NCBI RefSeq assembly: GCF_004761865.1
Contig: NZ_SJDM01000002.1
Coordinates: forward strand, 290,522-354,521
Source: Crenalkalicoccus roseus
Lineage (GTDB): Bacteria > Pseudomonadota > Alphaproteobacteria > Acetobacterales > Acetobacteraceae
Length of the DNA stretch: 64,000 nt
Direction: 5' to 3'
Below the pieces are notes generated by a model. That model ran no database searches and was not told the DNA's origin. It saw only the letters and a list, made by a program, of their open reading frames with translations. This document shows, in pieces, positions 44,790 through 53,973 of the stretch. Position 1 is the first letter of the stretch. Every line of letters starts with the position of its first letter. The translations under genes and the position numbers were made by a program.

Positions 44790-46733
44790 TCACAGCGCGA
44801 AGCGCGTGCCGACCAGCACGCTGCGGCCGGGCGTTGCGAAGCCGTTCACCGGCTCCCACCGGCTGTCGGTGAGGTTGCGCGCCTCCAGGAACAGCGCCAC
44901 CTGCTCCCGCGCCTGCCAGGTGGCGGCGAGGTTCACCACCACCCCGGCCGGGTTGGTGCCGGCCGCGGCGATGACGGCGCCGGTGTCGTCGTAGCGGGCG
45001 AAGGGGCCCTCCGGGCTGCGGCCGGTGAACAGCAGGGTGGGCGCGATCACCAGGCGCGGCGCCGGGCGCATCGCGGCGGTGAGGCTCACCACATGCTCCG
45101 GGCGCCGCGGCAGGCGCGTGCCGGTGCGGGGGTCGAAGGCCTGGGTGATGGTCCAGGCGGCGGTGGCCTCGATCCAGGGCGCCGGGCGCAGCGTCAGGCC
45201 AAGCTCCGCCCCGTGGATGGTCGCCCGGTCCACGTTGACCAGCGTGTCGAATTGCGGGGCGAAATTGATCAGGTCGCGGACCCGGCTGTGGAAGAAGGTC
45301 CAGCCCAGGGTGGCGAAGCGGCGCTGCCCGAAGGCGGTAAGGTCGGTCTCCATCCCCGCCTCCCAGCCGAAGCTGCGTTCCGGCCTGAGGTCGGGGTTGC
45401 CGCGGAAGATGCTGCCGATCACGCCGAAGCGCTGGAACAGCGACGGGGCGGCGAAGGCGGTGCCGGCGGCGACATGCAGCCGGCTGTGCAGCTCGGGCAG
45501 CGCCAGCACGGCGCCGAGCCGCCAGGTGGTCTCGTCGGTGAAGCCCGTGGTCGCGTCGTGGCGCAGCCCCGCGGTCAGGTCCAGCCGCCCGAAGGCGCGG
45601 TACTGCAGCGTCAGATAGCCGGCGGTGGCGTGCTGCGCCGCGTCCACGGTGGTGCGGAAGAAGGGGGCTCCGCTGGTGCTCCGCACCTCCTCCACGCCGT
45701 GGGTGATGCCGAAGGCCAGCGCGCCGTCCGACAGCGCGCCGAAGGCGGGCAGGCGCAGCGCGTTGCCCCAGTCGAGCAGGATGCGGCTGCCGCGGTAGAG
45801 ATCGTCGGCGGTGGCGGGGCTGAAGGGGTCGGGCAGGTTCACGTAGCGGCGCCGGTCCTCGGTGGCGGAGAGGCGCAGCCCCGTGGTCCAGGCGCCGCCG
45901 AGCAGCCGCGTCTCGCCTCGGAGCTGGCCGTACCAGCGCCGATCCTCGCCGGAGTAGTTGGGGTCGTCGCGCGGGATGTCGTCCAGGCCGAAATTGTTCT
46001 GCCGCCAGCGCAGCAGCGCCTCCAGCCGGGTGCCCTCCGCCGGGGTCCAGCCGAGGCGGGCGGTGGTGGCGGCGCCGCGGAAGCCGTCGCGCTCCCCGAT
46101 GTTCGGCAGGCGCGGGGCGAGGGCGTTGAAGCCGCGCGTCGAGAGGCTGTTGGCGGAGAGCAGGTAGTCCACCGCGCCCACCGTGCCGGTGGCGCCGAGC
46201 CCGCCGCGCAGGGTGCGCTGCGTGCCGCCGGCGATCTCCCCATAGGGGGCGAAGGCGCGGTCGCGCGGCGCGCGGCGGGTGACGAGGTTCACCACGCCCC
46301 CGATCGCGGCCGAGCCGTAGAGGACGGAGGCGGGGCCGCGCACCACCTCGATCCGCTCCACGTCGAACAGCAGGTCCTGACCGAAATTGAAGGCGCCGTT
46401 CGGCTCCGAGGGGTCGTTCACCGGCACCCCGTCGAGCAGGACGAGGACGTTGCGGCTGCCCGCGCCGCGCAGGAAGGCGCTGGCCTGGGCGCCGGGCCCG
46501 CCGGTCGCCGCCAGGCGCAGCCCTGGCACCTCCCGCAGCGCCTCGGCCAGGGTCTGGTAGCCGCGCTCCTCGATCTCGCGGCGGGTGATGACGGTGATGG
46601 CGGCCGGCACGCGCTCCTCCGGCGTCGGCACGCGGGTGGCGGTGACGATGGTCTCCGGGATGGCCTGCTGGGCCGGGGCGGGGGAGGGGAGGGCGAGCAG
46701 CGCTCCGGCGAGGGCTGCCAGGGGAATTCGCAT
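44790..46733 (-). CDS. btuB: TonB-dependent receptor, BtuB-like cobalamin transporter
   Basis: 647 residues. Signal peptide MRIPLAALAGALLALPSPAPA, then a TonB box (ETIVTATRVP, about residue 26), plug domain (EEIEERGYQTLAEALREVPGLRL-type start, LVLLDGVPVNDPSEPNG, VERIEVVRGPASVLYGSAAIGGVVNLVT) and a 22-strand barrel ending in an aromatic residue two before the end (RFAL). A cobalamin riboswitch lies upstream on the same strand, which settles the substrate class. It is convergent with the adenosyltransferase gene. ATG 46733 fits the signal peptide; longer upstream readings overlap the riboswitch leader. Confidence 0.93.
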   Translation of the reverse strand: MRIPLAALAGALLALPSPAPAQQAIPETIVTATRVPTPEERVPAAITVITRREIEERGYQTLAEALREVPGLRLAATGGPGAQASAFLRGAGSRNVLVLLDGVPVNDPSEPNGAFNFGQDLLFDVERIEVVRGPASVLYGSAAIGGVVNLVTRRAPRDRAFAPYGEIAGGTQRTLRGGLGATGTVGAVDYLLSANSLSTRGFNALAPRLPNIGERDGFRGAATTARLGWTPAEGTRLEALLRWRQNNFGLDDIPRDDPNYSGEDRRWYGQLRGETRLLGGAWTTGLRLSATEDRRRYVNLPDPFSPATADDLYRGSRILLDWGNALRLPAFGALSDGALAFGITHGVEEVRSTSGAPFFRTTVDAAQHATAGYLTLQYRAFGRLDLTAGLRHDATTGFTDETTWRLGAVLALPELHSRLHVAAGTAFAAPSLFQRFGVIGSIFRGNPDLRPERSFGWEAGMETDLTAFGQRRFATLGWTFFHSRVRDLINFAPQFDTLVNVDRATIHGAELGLTLRPAPWIEATAAWTITQAFDPRTGTRLPRRPEHVVSLTAAMRPAPRLVIAPTLLFTGRSPEGPFARYDDTGAVIAAAGTNPAGVVVNLAATWQAREQVALFLEARNLTDSRWEPVNGFATPGRSVLVGTRFAL

Positions 46734-46818
46734 CGGGCGTCTCTCCGCGCGAACGAGGCGGCACGCCCCGCGCCGGGCGGCCGGCGCGGGACAGGTGGGC
46801 GTCGTGCTCGCATGCGGC

Positions 46819-46845
46819 GCCGCCCCCGCCGGATGGCGGGGCGGC
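46819..46845 (-). promoter_or_regulatory. GC-rich hairpin, possible riboswitch expression platform
   Basis: Stem of 11-12 bp (GCCGCCCCGCC / GGCGGGGGCGGC on the minus strand, one bulge) with an ATCC loop, between the B12 aptamer and btuB. It may act as the terminator or sequestering helix of the riboswitch; no T-run is evident. Confidence 0.45.
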
Positions 46846-46892
46846 CTCGGGCCGTTGCGCCGGTGCACCCCGCCCGGCACGCGCGAGACGGC

Positions 46893-47110
46893 TCTGCGCC
46901 GGCCGGTCTCCTGGCTCGCGGCTGCGGCCGGCGCGGCGATGGCCGCCGCGCTCGTCCCTGCCCGGTCCCGCCTTCTCGCGCCCCGCGGGGCGCAATGGCA
47001 TTCGGGGACCGGGCTCGCCGCCTACAGTTGCGGGGGCAGCCGCGGACTGGCGGCGGCCATGGCCGCCGCGCACCGCGTTCCCGTTTCAGCCCTTGCGGGC
47101 CACCGGCGCA
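46893..47110 (-). ncRNA. Cobalamin riboswitch controlling btuB
   Basis: On the minus strand the 5' part shows GGGCTGAAACGGGAACGCGGTG, then CCCCCGCAACTGTAGGCGGCGAGC, GAATGCCATTG, and the diagnostic B12 box AGCCAGGAGACCGGCC at 46901-46916. These are the conserved aptamer segments of the AdoCbl riboswitch, in order and at normal spacing. It faces btuB, about 160 nt downstream. Cobalamin binding should lower receptor synthesis. Confidence 0.95.
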
Positions 47111-47129
47111 TGGCCGGCTGATAGCAGCT

Positions 47130-47807
47130 TCAGAACAGCCAGCCCAGGGCCTTCACGCCGAGCCAGGCGATGGCGACCAGCACGCCGGTGGCGAAGGCGC
47201 ATCCGGCGACGGTGAGCCCCGCGCCCCAGGCGGTGACGCGGCTGTCGTGCTCCACGAGGCCGAGCGCCATGACGATGTTGCCGAAGGCGGGCGGGCCGTT
47301 GGTGCCGGGTCCGGGCAGGATCAGCATCAGCGCCACGTAGGCGGTCAGCCAGCCGACCAGGCGGTCGCCGGCGGGGGAGGTGAAGAAGCCGGGGCGCGGG
47401 CGGATGTAGCGCTCCACCTTGCGCAGCCAGGAGGAGGAGAGGCTGGCCAGGCGCAGCAGGTCCTCCCGCCGGATGGACTGCCGGGCGACCACCTGCGGCA
47501 GCTTCGGCACCTGCCGGCCGATGCCCATCTGGATGCCGAGGATCAGCAGCGGCAGCCCGAAGACGGTGGCCATGCCGGGCAGCAGGGCCGGCAGCAGCAG
47601 CAGCAGGATCAGCAGGCCGAAGGCCCGGTCGCCGAAGGCTTCCGCCATCTCGCCCAGGGTGATGCGCTCGCCCGGGCAGCGGGCGGCCACCTCTGCCACG
47701 ATGCGGGAGATGGGGGCGCTTGCCTCGTCCACGACGCCCGGCGCCTGCACGGGAGTGCTGCCCGGCGCCCGCACCGTGGTGAGATGCGCCTCTATGTTGC
47801 CGTCCAT
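47130..47807 (-). CDS. exoD: ExoD family exopolysaccharide synthesis protein
   Basis: 225 residues. ERITLGEMAEAFGDRAFGLLILLLLLPALLPG (about 47-78) and GLPLLILGIQMGIGRQVPKLP are the ExoD signature, with further helices later (VGWLTAYVALMLILPGPG, VAGCAFATGVLVAIAWLG). Named for an exopolysaccharide and alkali-tolerance phenotype in rhizobia; biochemical role unknown. It lies directly upstream of the riboswitch on the same strand but should be a separate transcript. The start MDGNIEAHL is the first ATG after a stop-rich leader. Confidence 0.9.
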   Translation of the reverse strand: MDGNIEAHLTTVRAPGSTPVQAPGVVDEASAPISRIVAEVAARCPGERITLGEMAEAFGDRAFGLLILLLLLPALLPGMATVFGLPLLILGIQMGIGRQVPKLPQVVARQSIRREDLLRLASLSSSWLRKVERYIRPRPGFFTSPAGDRLVGWLTAYVALMLILPGPGTNGPPAFGNIVMALGLVEHDSRVTAWGAGLTVAGCAFATGVLVAIAWLGVKALGWLF

Positions 47808-47974
47808 TGCGAGCCTTTCATCCCCCGCGCCGCCTCCGCCGGGCCTCCTCCGGTCCGGGACGGATTTCTTGTCGCCTTCTCATTTAGTCGAAACGCCCGG
47901 CGGACGCACAGCAATTCTGCGCGCCGACCGGAAAGAACGACGGATCCCGTCCGGGACCGGGAGATGGGCACGCC

Positions 47975-48778
47975 TCAGCGTCCGGTGAAGGCCGGCTTGC
48001 GCTTCTCCATGAAGGCGCGCCGCCCCTCCCGGTAGTCGGCGCTGTCGAAGCAGGCGGCCATGGCGGCGCGCAGCGCGGCCATGTCCCGCTCGGCCGGGTC
48101 CTTCAGCACCGTCTTGACCGTGAGCTTGTTGGCCAGCAGGGAGAGGGGGGCGTTGGCGGCCATGGTGGCGGCAAGCCGCGCCACCGTCGCCTCCAGCTCG
48201 GCCGCCGGCACCACCCTGTTCACCAGCCCGATCCGCTCCGCCTCCGCGGCGCCGAACCGCTCTCCGGTCATCAGGATCATGTGGGCGTGGGCGGGCCCGA
48301 CCAGGTCCACCAGCGCCCGCACCATGTCGAAGCCGTAGGCGATGCCGAGCTTCGCCGCCGGGATGCCGAACTGGCTGTCCTCCGAGGCGATGCGGATGTC
48401 GGCCGACATGGCGATGCCGAGCCCGCCCCCCATGCAGAAGCCGCGGATCTCCGCGATCACCGGCTTGCGGAAGGCGGCGAGCCTGGCGCGCCCGGCACTG
48501 GTCAGCCGGTCGTATTCCTGCTGCGCCGAGGCGTCGGCGCGAGTCTTCTCGAACTGGCTGATGTCGGCCCCCGAGACGAAGGCCTTGTCGCCCGCGCCCC
48601 GCAGCACCACGCAGCGCACCTGCGGGTCCTCGGAGAACAGGTCGAGCGCGTCGGCGAGGCCGCCCCACATGTCCACCGACATGGCGTTGCGCTTCTCCGG
48701 CTGGTTGAACACCACCCGGCCGACCCCGTCCTCGATGCTGGCGAGGATCTTCCCGTTCGCGAATTCCATCCGGCCCAT
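47975..48778 (-). CDS. Enoyl-CoA hydratase/isomerase family protein
   Basis: 267 residues. VFNQPEKRNAMSVDMW, FVSGADISQFEKTRA (oxyanion Gly, about residue 70), GFCMGGGLGIAMSADIRIASEDSQFGIPAAKLGIAYG (in parts, about 112-145) with the second oxyanion Gly, and LVNRVVPAAELEATVARLA are crotonase-superfamily blocks. The usual catalytic Glu position is occupied within the AMSADIRIA/SQFGIP region, so the exact reaction may differ from simple hydration. Its ATG overlaps the stop of the CoA-transferase gene (TAATG), so the pair is coupled: CoA activation followed by a crotonase step. Confidence 0.88.
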   Translation of the reverse strand: MGRMEFANGKILASIEDGVGRVVFNQPEKRNAMSVDMWGGLADALDLFSEDPQVRCVVLRGAGDKAFVSGADISQFEKTRADASAQQEYDRLTSAGRARLAAFRKPVIAEIRGFCMGGGLGIAMSADIRIASEDSQFGIPAAKLGIAYGFDMVRALVDLVGPAHAHMILMTGERFGAAEAERIGLVNRVVPAAELEATVARLAATMAANAPLSLLANKLTVKTVLKDPAERDMAALRAAMAACFDSADYREGRRAFMEKRKPAFTGR

Positions 48779-49992
48779 TACCCGCCCAGCGCTCCCTTCT
48801 CCCGCAGCGATCGGATCTCCGCCTCGGAGAGCCCGGCCTCGGCCAGGATCTCCGCGCCGTGCTCGCCGAGTTCGGGGACGTCGCGGTAGACCCCCGTCTC
48901 CATTCCCTCGATGTTCAGCGGGCTGGCGACCACCCGGATATCGCCGCGGCGGCGGTGGCGCATCGGCAGCGCCATCTCCAGGTGCCGCACCTGCGGGTCG
49001 GCGAAGACCTCGTCGATCGTGTTCACCGGGCCGCAGGGGATGCCCGCCTCCTCCAGCCGCGCGATCCACCACTCGGAGGGCCTGGTGCGCGTCACCTCGG
49101 CGATGGTGGCGTTGACCCGGGCGCGGTCCTGGCTGCGGCCCTTGGGAGTCTGCCACTCCGGCACCTCCAGCCATTCCTCGTGGCCGGCCGCCTTGCAGAA
49201 GCTCTCCCAGAGCCTGGCCGAGGAGGCGGCGATGTTGATCGGCTTGTCGGCGGTCGGGAACACGCCCATCGGGATGTTCACCGGGTGGTCGTTGCCGGCC
49301 TGCCCCGCCACCTCGCCATCCATCAGCCAGCGCGTGGCCTGGAAGTCGAGCATGAAGACCTGCGCCTCGAGCAGCGAGGTGTGGACGTAGCCGCCTTCGC
49401 CCGTGCGCTCGCGGTCGTAGAGCTTCATCATGATGCCGAGCGCGAGCAGGTTGCCCGCCGTGAGGTCGTTGATCGGGATGCCGACGCGCATCGGGCCGCG
49501 GCCCGGCTCGCCGGTGATGGTCATCAGCCCGCCCATCCCCTGTGCGATCTGGTCCACCCCGCCGCGTGCGGCGTAGGGGCCGGTCTGGCCGAAGCCGGAG
49601 ATCGAGGCGTAGACCAGCCGCGGGTTGATCCCCTTCAGGTCCTCATAGGCGATCCTCAGCCGGTGCTTCACCTGCACGCGCATGTTCTCGACCAGCACGT
49701 CGGCGGTGGCGGCGAGCTTCAGGAAGGCCGCGTGCCCCGCCGGGTTCTTGAGGTCGAGGGCGATGGAGCGCTTGTTGCGGTGCAGGTTGACGAAGTCGAA
49801 GCCGTCCCGCGCCCCGCTGAGCCCGTCGCCCTGCCCCGGCGGCTCCACCCGGATGATCTCCGCGCCCCAATCCGCGAGGTGGCGGACGCAGGTCGGGCCG
49901 GCGCGGGCGAGGGTGAGGTCGAGCACGCGCAGGCCCGCGAGCGGCAGCCGGCTCTCCTGCATGATCTGCGGGTCCACGGGGCTTTCTGGCAT
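48778..49992 (-). CDS. CaiB/BaiF family (class III) CoA-transferase
   Basis: 404 residues. LPLAGLRVLDLTLARAGPTCVRHLADWGAEIIRVEPPG (in parts, from about residue 16), NLHRNKRSIALDLKNPAGHAAFLKLAATADVLVENMR, and YASISGFGQTGPYAARGGVDQIAQGMGGLMTITGEP are the full class III signature. It moves CoA from succinyl-CoA or another donor to a carboxylic acid. GGGAGGA lies 6 nt before ATG 49992; an ATG at 49998 would leave no spacing. Coupled to the crotonase gene. The repeat array at 50052 separates it from a divergent Bug gene that may supply its acid substrate. Confidence 0.92.
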   Translation of the reverse strand: MPESPVDPQIMQESRLPLAGLRVLDLTLARAGPTCVRHLADWGAEIIRVEPPGQGDGLSGARDGFDFVNLHRNKRSIALDLKNPAGHAAFLKLAATADVLVENMRVQVKHRLRIAYEDLKGINPRLVYASISGFGQTGPYAARGGVDQIAQGMGGLMTITGEPGRGPMRVGIPINDLTAGNLLALGIMMKLYDRERTGEGGYVHTSLLEAQVFMLDFQATRWLMDGEVAGQAGNDHPVNIPMGVFPTADKPINIAASSARLWESFCKAAGHEEWLEVPEWQTPKGRSQDRARVNATIAEVTRTRPSEWWIARLEEAGIPCGPVNTIDEVFADPQVRHLEMALPMRHRRRGDIRVVASPLNIEGMETGVYRDVPELGEHGAEILAEAGLSEAEIRSLREKGALGG

Positions 49993-50051
49993 GCACATTC
50001 CTCCCGGTGCAGGGGGAGAGTAGGGCGGCGGCGGGCGGAGGGCCAGCGCCC

Positions 50052-50652
50052 GATCCGCGGAGGCGGACGCCGGAGCGGTGAATCGGTCGCCCGAAGGTCG
50101 CCTGATCCGCGGAGGCGGACGCCGGAGCGGTGAATCGGTCGCCCGAAGGTCGCCTGATCCGCGGAGGCGGACGCCGGAGCGGTGAATCGGTCGCCCGAAG
50201 GTCGCCTGATCCGCGGAGGCGGACGCCGGAGCGGTGAATCGGTCGCCCGAAGGTCGCCTGATCCGCGGAGGCGGACGCCGGAGCGGTGAATCGGTCGCCC
50301 GAAGGTCGCCTGATCCGCGGAGGCGGACGCCGGAGCGGTGAATCGGTCGCCCGAAGGTCGCCTGATCCGCGGAGGCGGACGCCGGAGCGGTGAATCGGTC
50401 GCCCGAAGGTCGCCTGATCCGCGGAGGCGGACGCCGGAGCGGTGAATCGGTCGCCCGAAGGTCGCCTGATCCGCGGAGGCGGACGCCGGAGCGGTGAATC
50501 GGTCGCCCGAAGGTCGCCTGATCCGCGGAGGCGGACGCCGGAGCGGTGAATCGGTCGCCCGAAGGTCGCCTGATCCGCGGAGGCGGACGCCGGAGCGGTG
50601 AATCGGTCGCCCGAAGGTCGCCCGATCCGCGGAGGCGGATGCCGGAGCGGGC
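50052..50652. repeat. Tandem array of a 52-bp unit, 11 full copies plus a partial
   Basis: Copies begin with GATCCGCGGAGGCGGACGCC and continue GGAGCGGTGAATCGGTCGCC then CGAAGGTCGCCT. They start at 50052 and every 52 bp after, the last full one at 50572 and a partial copy at 50624 that diverges after GGAGCGG. Internal copies look identical to the eye; the edges differ by CCCGATCC instead of CCTGATCC. No spacer variation, so it is not CRISPR. It fills the 748-bp gap between two divergent genes. Because 52 is not a multiple of three, all three frames cycle, and long minus-strand readings through it are artefacts. Confidence 0.95.
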
Positions 50653-50740
50653 GGGGCTTGCGCGGAAGGCGCGGCGGCCTACCCTCGGCGCCGCCGCGGA
50701 TCCGCCGCGCGGCAGCGATACCCGACCGAGGAGGCCGTCC

Positions 50741-51727
50741 ATGCCCACCCTGCCGGCGCCCACGCGCCGCACGCTGCTCGCCGCCGCCGCCGGCCTTGCC
50801 GCCGCGCCAGCCCTGGCCCAGGCCCCCGCCGCCTGGCGGCCCTCGCGTCCGGTGACCATCCTCGTCCCCTTCGCCGCCGGATCGGGGACCGATGCCATCA
50901 CCCGCATCCTGGCCACGCTGCTCGAGCCGGAATGGGGGCAGCCCATCGTGGTCGAGAACCGGGCCGGCGCGAACGGGGCGCTCGCCGCCGCGCACGCGGC
51001 CCGCGCCGCGCCGGACGGGCACACGCTGATGATGACCACCAACACGCCGCACGGCTCCAACCCGGCGCTGATGCGGCGGCTGGACTACGACCCGGTCGGC
51101 GACTTCACCGCCATCGGCCGGGCCGGGAACTACACTTTCTGGCTGGTGGTGGGGGGCGATTCGCCCATCCGCTCGCTGCAGGAGCTGCTGGAGCAGGCGC
51201 GGGCGCGGCCCGGGCAGCTCAGCTACGCCTCGGGCAACTCCACCGGCATCGTCGCCGGCGCCACCATCGCCCGCATGGCCGGGGTGGACATGACGCATGT
51301 GCCCTACCGCAGCACGCCGCCGGCGATGACGGACGTGATCGCGGGGCGGGTCACCGCGATGGTGGTGGACGTCTCCGCCTCCCTCGGTCATGTGCAGGCA
51401 GGGCGGCTGCGGGCGCTCGGCACCACCGGCCGGGAGCGCAGCGCGCTCGTGCCCGAGGTGCCGACGCTGCACGAGCTCGGCCTCGAGGGCTTCGACATCG
51501 TGGCCTGGGCGGGGCTGGTCGGGCCGGCGCGGCTGCCGGCGGAGACCGTCTCCGCCATCAACGCCACCTTCCGCCGCGTCTGGGAGCGGCCGGAGACGGT
51601 GCGGCGCCTGGCCGGGATCGGCTTCGAAGCCAGGACCTCGACCGCGGAGGAGTTCGCCGCCTTCATCCGCGCCGAGATCGAGAAATGGGGCAACCTCGCC
51701 CGCGCCGCCGGGATCGAGCCGGAGTAG
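50741..51727 (+). CDS. Bug/TctC-family solute-binding protein
   Basis: 328 residues. Signal peptide MPTLPAPTRRTLLAAAAGLAAAPALAQ, twin-arginine-like. Mature part WRPSRPVTILVPFAAGSGTDAITRILATLLEPEWGQPIVVENRAGANG (in parts) is the family fingerprint, followed by MTHVPYRSTPPAMTDVIAGRV (about residue 187). It binds a carboxylate-type ligand in the periplasm. No membrane partner genes nearby. It is divergent from the CoA-transferase gene with the 52-bp array in between. GACCGAGGAGGCCGTCC before the ATG rules out the longer reading into the array. Confidence 0.9.
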   Translation: MPTLPAPTRRTLLAAAAGLAAAPALAQAPAAWRPSRPVTILVPFAAGSGTDAITRILATLLEPEWGQPIVVENRAGANGALAAAHAARAAPDGHTLMMTTNTPHGSNPALMRRLDYDPVGDFTAIGRAGNYTFWLVVGGDSPIRSLQELLEQARARPGQLSYASGNSTGIVAGATIARMAGVDMTHVPYRSTPPAMTDVIAGRVTAMVVDVSASLGHVQAGRLRALGTTGRERSALVPEVPTLHELGLEGFDIVAWAGLVGPARLPAETVSAINATFRRVWERPETVRRLAGIGFEARTSTAEEFAAFIRAEIEKWGNLARAAGIEPE

Positions 51728-51750
51728 CGCGCCCCTCCTCGCCGGGGGGC

Positions 51751-53010
51751 TCAGCGGCCCGGCGGCGGCGCCTCCGGCGTCGGGCCGGCGAGCACCCGCG
51801 CCAGCCGCTCCAGCGCCCAGTCCGCCTCCGCCTCGGTGATGACCAGCGGGGGCGAGAGGCGGATGGTGTGGCCGTGCGTGTCCTTGCACAGCAGGCCCTC
51901 GCGCCGCAGCGCCTCGCAGAAGCGGCGCGCCCCGCCGGCGTCGGGGTGCAGCTCGACGGCCAGCATCAGCCCGCGCCCGCGCACCTCCCGCACCCGCGGC
52001 GCGCCGAGGCCCCGCAGCGCGGCGAGCATCCGCGCGCCGATGCGCGCCGCGTTCCCGATCATCCCCTCCTCCACCAGCACCCGCAGCGCCGCGCGCGCCA
52101 CCGCGCAGGCCAGCGGGTTGCCGCCGAAGGTGCTGCCGTGCTGGCCCGGCCGCAGCACGCCGAGCACCTCGGTGTTCGAGAGCACCGCCGAGACCGGGTA
52201 GAAGCCGCCCGACAGCGCCTTGCCCACCAGCGTCACGTCGGCCTCGATCCCCTCATGCTCCTCGGCCAGGAGCTTGCCCGTGCGGCCGAGCCCGGTCTGG
52301 ATCTCGTCGAGGATCAGCGTGATGCCGTGCCGGGTGCACAGCTCCCGCGCCGCGCGCAGGTAGCCCGGCGGCGGGATGATCACCCCCGCCTCGCCCTGGA
52401 TCGGCTCCAGCAGCACGCCGACGGTGCGGGGCGTGATCGCGGCCGCAAGCGCCGCAGCGTCGCCGAAGGGCACGGTGACGAAGCCGGGCGTGAAGGGGCC
52501 GAAGCCGCCGCGCGTCTCGGGATCGCTGCTGAAGCCGATCACGGTGATGGTACGGCCGTGGAAATTGCCGGCGCAGACGATGATCTCCGCCTCCCCCTCC
52601 GGCACGCCCCGCACCTCGTAGCCCCATTTGCGCACCGCCTTGATCGCCGTCTCCACCGCCTCGGCGCCGGTGTTCATCGGCAGCACCTTGTGCGAGCGGG
52701 TGAGCGCGCAGAGCTCCTCGAAATAGGGCGCGAGCTGGTCGTTGCGAAAGGCGCGGGAGGTCAGGGTCAGCCGGCCCGACTGCTCGATCAGCGCGGCGCG
52801 GATGCGGGGATGGCAGTGGCCCTGGTTCACCGCCGAGTATCCGGCCAGGCAGTCAAGGTAGCGGTTGCCCTCCACGTCCCACACCCACACCCCCTGGCCG
52901 CGGGCCAGCACCACGTCGAGGGGGCGGTAATTGTGGGCGCCGAGGCGCTCCTCGACGCCGATGTGGTCGTAGGGAGCGCGGGGGTCGGGGGTGATGGCGG
53001 TGTCCGGCAT
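51751..53010 (-). CDS. rocD: Ornithine--oxo-acid aminotransferase
   Basis: 419 residues. Class III PLP aminotransferase: [20 protein letters not shown] (about residue 112), [43 protein letters not shown] with the cofactor Asp, and [16 protein letters not shown] with the PLP-binding Lys at about 262. These match ornithine aminotransferase more closely than acetylornithine enzymes. It makes glutamate semialdehyde from ornithine and 2-oxoglutarate. Encoded 25 nt after the amidinohydrolase gene on the same strand, and near putA, which uses the product. Confidence 0.92.
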   Translation of the reverse strand: MPDTAITPDPRAPYDHIGVEERLGAHNYRPLDVVLARGQGVWVWDVEGNRYLDCLAGYSAVNQGHCHPRIRAALIEQSGRLTLTSRAFRNDQLAPYFEELCALTRSHKVLPMNTGAEAVETAIKAVRKWGYEVRGVPEGEAEIIVCAGNFHGRTITVIGFSSDPETRGGFGPFTPGFVTVPFGDAAALAAAITPRTVGVLLEPIQGEAGVIIPPPGYLRAARELCTRHGITLILDEIQTGLGRTGKLLAEEHEGIEADVTLVGKALSGGFYPVSAVLSNTEVLGVLRPGQHGSTFGGNPLACAVARAALRVLVEEGMIGNAARIGARMLAALRGLGAPRVREVRGRGLMLAVELHPDAGGARRFCEALRREGLLCKDTHGHTIRLSPPLVITEAEADWALERLARVLAGPTPEAPPPGR

Positions 53011-53035
53011 GGTGTGGCTCCGGCTGCGGTCGTGG

Positions 53036-53932
53036 TCAGGCGCCGAGGGGCACGGGGGCGGCGCGCGGCGCCGCCCGCGGCGGGGCCGCCGCGCGGAGGT
53101 CGAGGCGCAGCGTCATGCAGAAGGCGCCCCCGCCCGCGAGGAGGAAGGGCGAGAGGTCGAGCTCCACGCAGCGGTAGCCCCGCTCGGCGAGGAGGGCGCG
53201 CAGCCGCGCCGAGGCGCGGGCCATCACCACCGTGCGGCCGATCGCCACCGCGTTCAGGCAGAGCAGCCCGGCCTCCTCCGCCGTCGCCTCGATGCGCAGC
53301 GCCGCGGGCACGCGCGCGCGGATGGCGCCGAGGGCGGAGGGGGTGAAGGCGCCGGGGTGGAACAGCACCTCGCCCCCCGGCAGGGGGCAGAAGCAGACGT
53401 CGAGGTGGTAGAAGCGCGGCGCGGCGAGTTCCAGCGGCACCGCCTCCCGCCCGAAAAACGCCTCCACATAGGGGATCGCCTCGCGCAGGCTGCGCTGGCC
53501 GTGGCCGGCCCAGAAATGCCCGCGCGCGGCGTCCCAGAGGCAGTCCCCGGCGCCCTCCTGGAACACGCCTTCCGGCAGCGCCGCCACCGCGTCGAGCAGC
53601 CCCCGTGCCCGCAGCGCCTGGAAGGCGGCCCAAAAGCGCGGCTCCTCCGGCCGCCGTTCCGGGCAGCGGAAGCGGGAGAGCAGCGCCCGCCCGTCGAGCA
53701 CCACCGCGGCGTTGGCGGGGAACACCATGTCCGGCAGGCCCGGCGCGCCCGGCAGCACCTCCACCGCCGCCCCAGCTCCGCGCAACGCGGCGGCGAGCGC
53801 CTCCCAGGCGGCGCGGGCGGCGCGGCGGTTGCCCTCGGGGTCGCGCCGCCAGGCGTCGGGACGCATCCAGGGGTTGATGACGTAGGCGACCTCGAAATGG
53901 GCGGGGTCGGTCATCAGGAAGCGTGGCGTCAT
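53036..53932 (-). CDS. Arginine deiminase/DDAH-superfamily amidinohydrolase (CtlX/ArgZ-like)
   Basis: 298 residues. [12 protein letters not shown]-type start ([14 protein letters not shown]), [29 protein letters not shown] (in parts), GAGDCLWDA (about 153), [20 protein letters not shown] with the catalytic His (about 190), and a late [13 protein letters not shown] with the nucleophile Cys. These fit the guanidino-group-modifying superfamily, in the small citrulline- or arginine-hydrolysing group often paired with ornithine aminotransferase. It would yield ornithine directly, or citrulline if it is a deiminase. It is the promoter-proximal gene of a two-gene operon with rocD, divergent from an Lrp-type regulator. 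Confidence 0.85.
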   Translation of the reverse strand: MTPRFLMTDPAHFEVAYVINPWMRPDAWRRDPEGNRRAARAAWEALAAALRGAGAAVEVLPGAPGLPDMVFPANAAVVLDGRALLSRFRCPERRPEEPRFWAAFQALRARGLLDAVAALPEGVFQEGAGDCLWDAARGHFWAGHGQRSLREAIPYVEAFFGREAVPLELAAPRFYHLDVCFCPLPGGEVLFHPGAFTPSALGAIRARVPAALRIEATAEEAGLLCLNAVAIGRTVVMARASARLRALLAERGYRCVELDLSPFLLAGGGAFCMTLRLDLRAAAPPRAAPRAAPVPLGA

Positions 53933-53973
53933 GGCGTCTCCCGGCGTGCCGGATGCGGGGCTCCTCCGGACCC

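Noticed and set aside
45093-48035. A 980-codon plus-strand open frame across btuB, riboswitch and exoD
   Set aside because: The opposite strand has btuB with full receptor motifs, a conserved riboswitch and exoD. The plus-strand reading has only compositional bias.
50052-50652. CRISPR array
   Set aside because: The unit repeats without unique spacers and no cas gene is in the window.
49643-51889. Minus-strand readings of about 750 codons with 52-residue peptide repeats
   Set aside because: They arise because a 52-bp array stays open in several frames. The real CoA-transferase begins at 49992 with a good ribosome site, after the array.
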